From Symbiodinium natans (taxonomy: Eukaryota > Sar > Dinophyceae > Suessiales > Symbiodiniaceae), in assembly GCA_905221605.1 (NCBI GenBank), contig CAJNDS010000036.1, positions 411,001-475,000 on the forward strand: a DNA stretch of 64,000 bases. Direction: 5' to 3'. A program made the position numbers and the translations under genes. The notes under the pieces are model-generated. The model was not told the origin of the DNA. It searched no databases and saw nothing but the letters and a program-made list of their open reading frames with translations. This document shows positions 63,433-64,000 of the stretch, piece after piece. Each line of letters opens with the position of its first letter. Within the stretch, counting starts at the first letter, position 1.

Positions 63433-63459
63433 CGAAAAACCGAAAACCAAGGAGCCTGG

Positions 63460-63643
63460 CTTTGCCATGCAAGTGCTTCACAGTCACAAAGCAGGCGAAA
63501 AACATCCGTACGAGCCGAAGAGCCCGAGATATCCAACGCCATGTATTATGTGCGGCATTAAGGCTTCCCAGACCACTGAAAGGGTCCAACAAGTAAAAAT
63601 CACCCATATTCGTACCCTGTACTAGTATTGGGTCTTTCTTCAT
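63460..63643 (-). CDS. Unidentified open frame, MKKDPILVQGTNMGDFYL
   Basis: Minus frame beginning at ATG 63643, protein-like for about 60 codons (LLDPFSGLGSLNAAHNTW, LVRMFFACFVTVKHLHGK), then running into repeat. Not recognised. Confidence 0.25.
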
Positions 63644-64000
63644 AACCCCTAAAGGGATCTACTTTTTGGATCCTCCCGGTCTGGGTAAAGTGTGTAACCC
63701 TAAACCCTAAATCCTAAACCCTAAACCTTTAACCCTACCGAAACCATGCAATGATATCTAGAATTGTCCGATGCAAAGGCAAAGAGAGCAAAGGAATCCC
63801 GTCGCCAGTCGCGTAGAGGCCCTAAGCCCTGCTAAACTCTGAACCCTGAACCCTGAACCCTAAACCCTAAACCGCCAAATCCGAAACCCGAAGCCCTAAA
63901 CCTAAGCCCGAAACACAAGATGAACTAGGTGCACCTGAAAAGCCAAGACCAAACCCAAAACTCCGTAAAGGCCCACAAGCCTTCACCCTAAACCATAAAC

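Overview
The window is nuclear DNA of a dinoflagellate, most likely a symbiodiniacean-type one. It is saturated with plant-type telomeric repeat (TTTAGGG/CCCTAAA) at internal positions. Genes are cut into exons of 18 to about 120 nt separated by introns of roughly 0.3-8 kb. The introns I can place by protein homology use GC, GA and GT donors and always an AG|G acceptor, the splice grammar known for dinoflagellates. Long open frames over GT, poly-G, poly-C or telomeric DNA are repeat artefacts, not genes. The real coding sequence had to be found exon by exon.

Layout. (1) 1-11 kb: repeat-rich DNA with hairpin elements, a few isolated exon-like pieces, and a non-telomeric block at 7.5-9.9 kb holding broken coding-like frames. 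(2) 11.4-15.8 kb: a putative unrecognised minus-strand gene of small exons whose reading phases agree. (3) 16.5-25.6 kb: the C-terminal part of a minus-strand 2-oxoglutarate/Fe(II) dioxygenase-like gene, nine exons in continuous frame, with HxD, distal H and R motifs. (4) 29.1-56.4 kb: a minus-strand NudC/NUDCD3-type CS-domain co-chaperone gene, 13 exons in continuous frame over 27 kb, including an 18-nt exon. (5) 43.46-48.89 kb: a two-gene DNA transposon on the plus strand inside one NudC intron. It has inverted ends, a long array of flipping hairpins, a P-loop ATPase gene and an IS1595/Merlin-type transposase gene, each with its own dinoflagellate-style intron. Beside it lies a 619-bp element with perfect 30-bp inverted ends. 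(6) 57-64 kb: repeats, hairpin elements and scattered open frames with no identified gene.

The most striking architecture is that nearly every homology-supported exon lies between CCCTAAA repeats on its left and TTTAGGG repeats on its right, usually within about 60 nt. Each intron therefore starts with TTTAGGG, ends with CCCTAAA, and could fold into a hairpin that pairs its two ends. Several short hairpin elements in the introns are interrupted by telomeric tracts when compared with an uninterrupted copy nearby, so the tracts were inserted rather than inherited from a chromosome end. All recognised host genes are on the minus strand, as expected for unidirectional dinoflagellate gene clusters.
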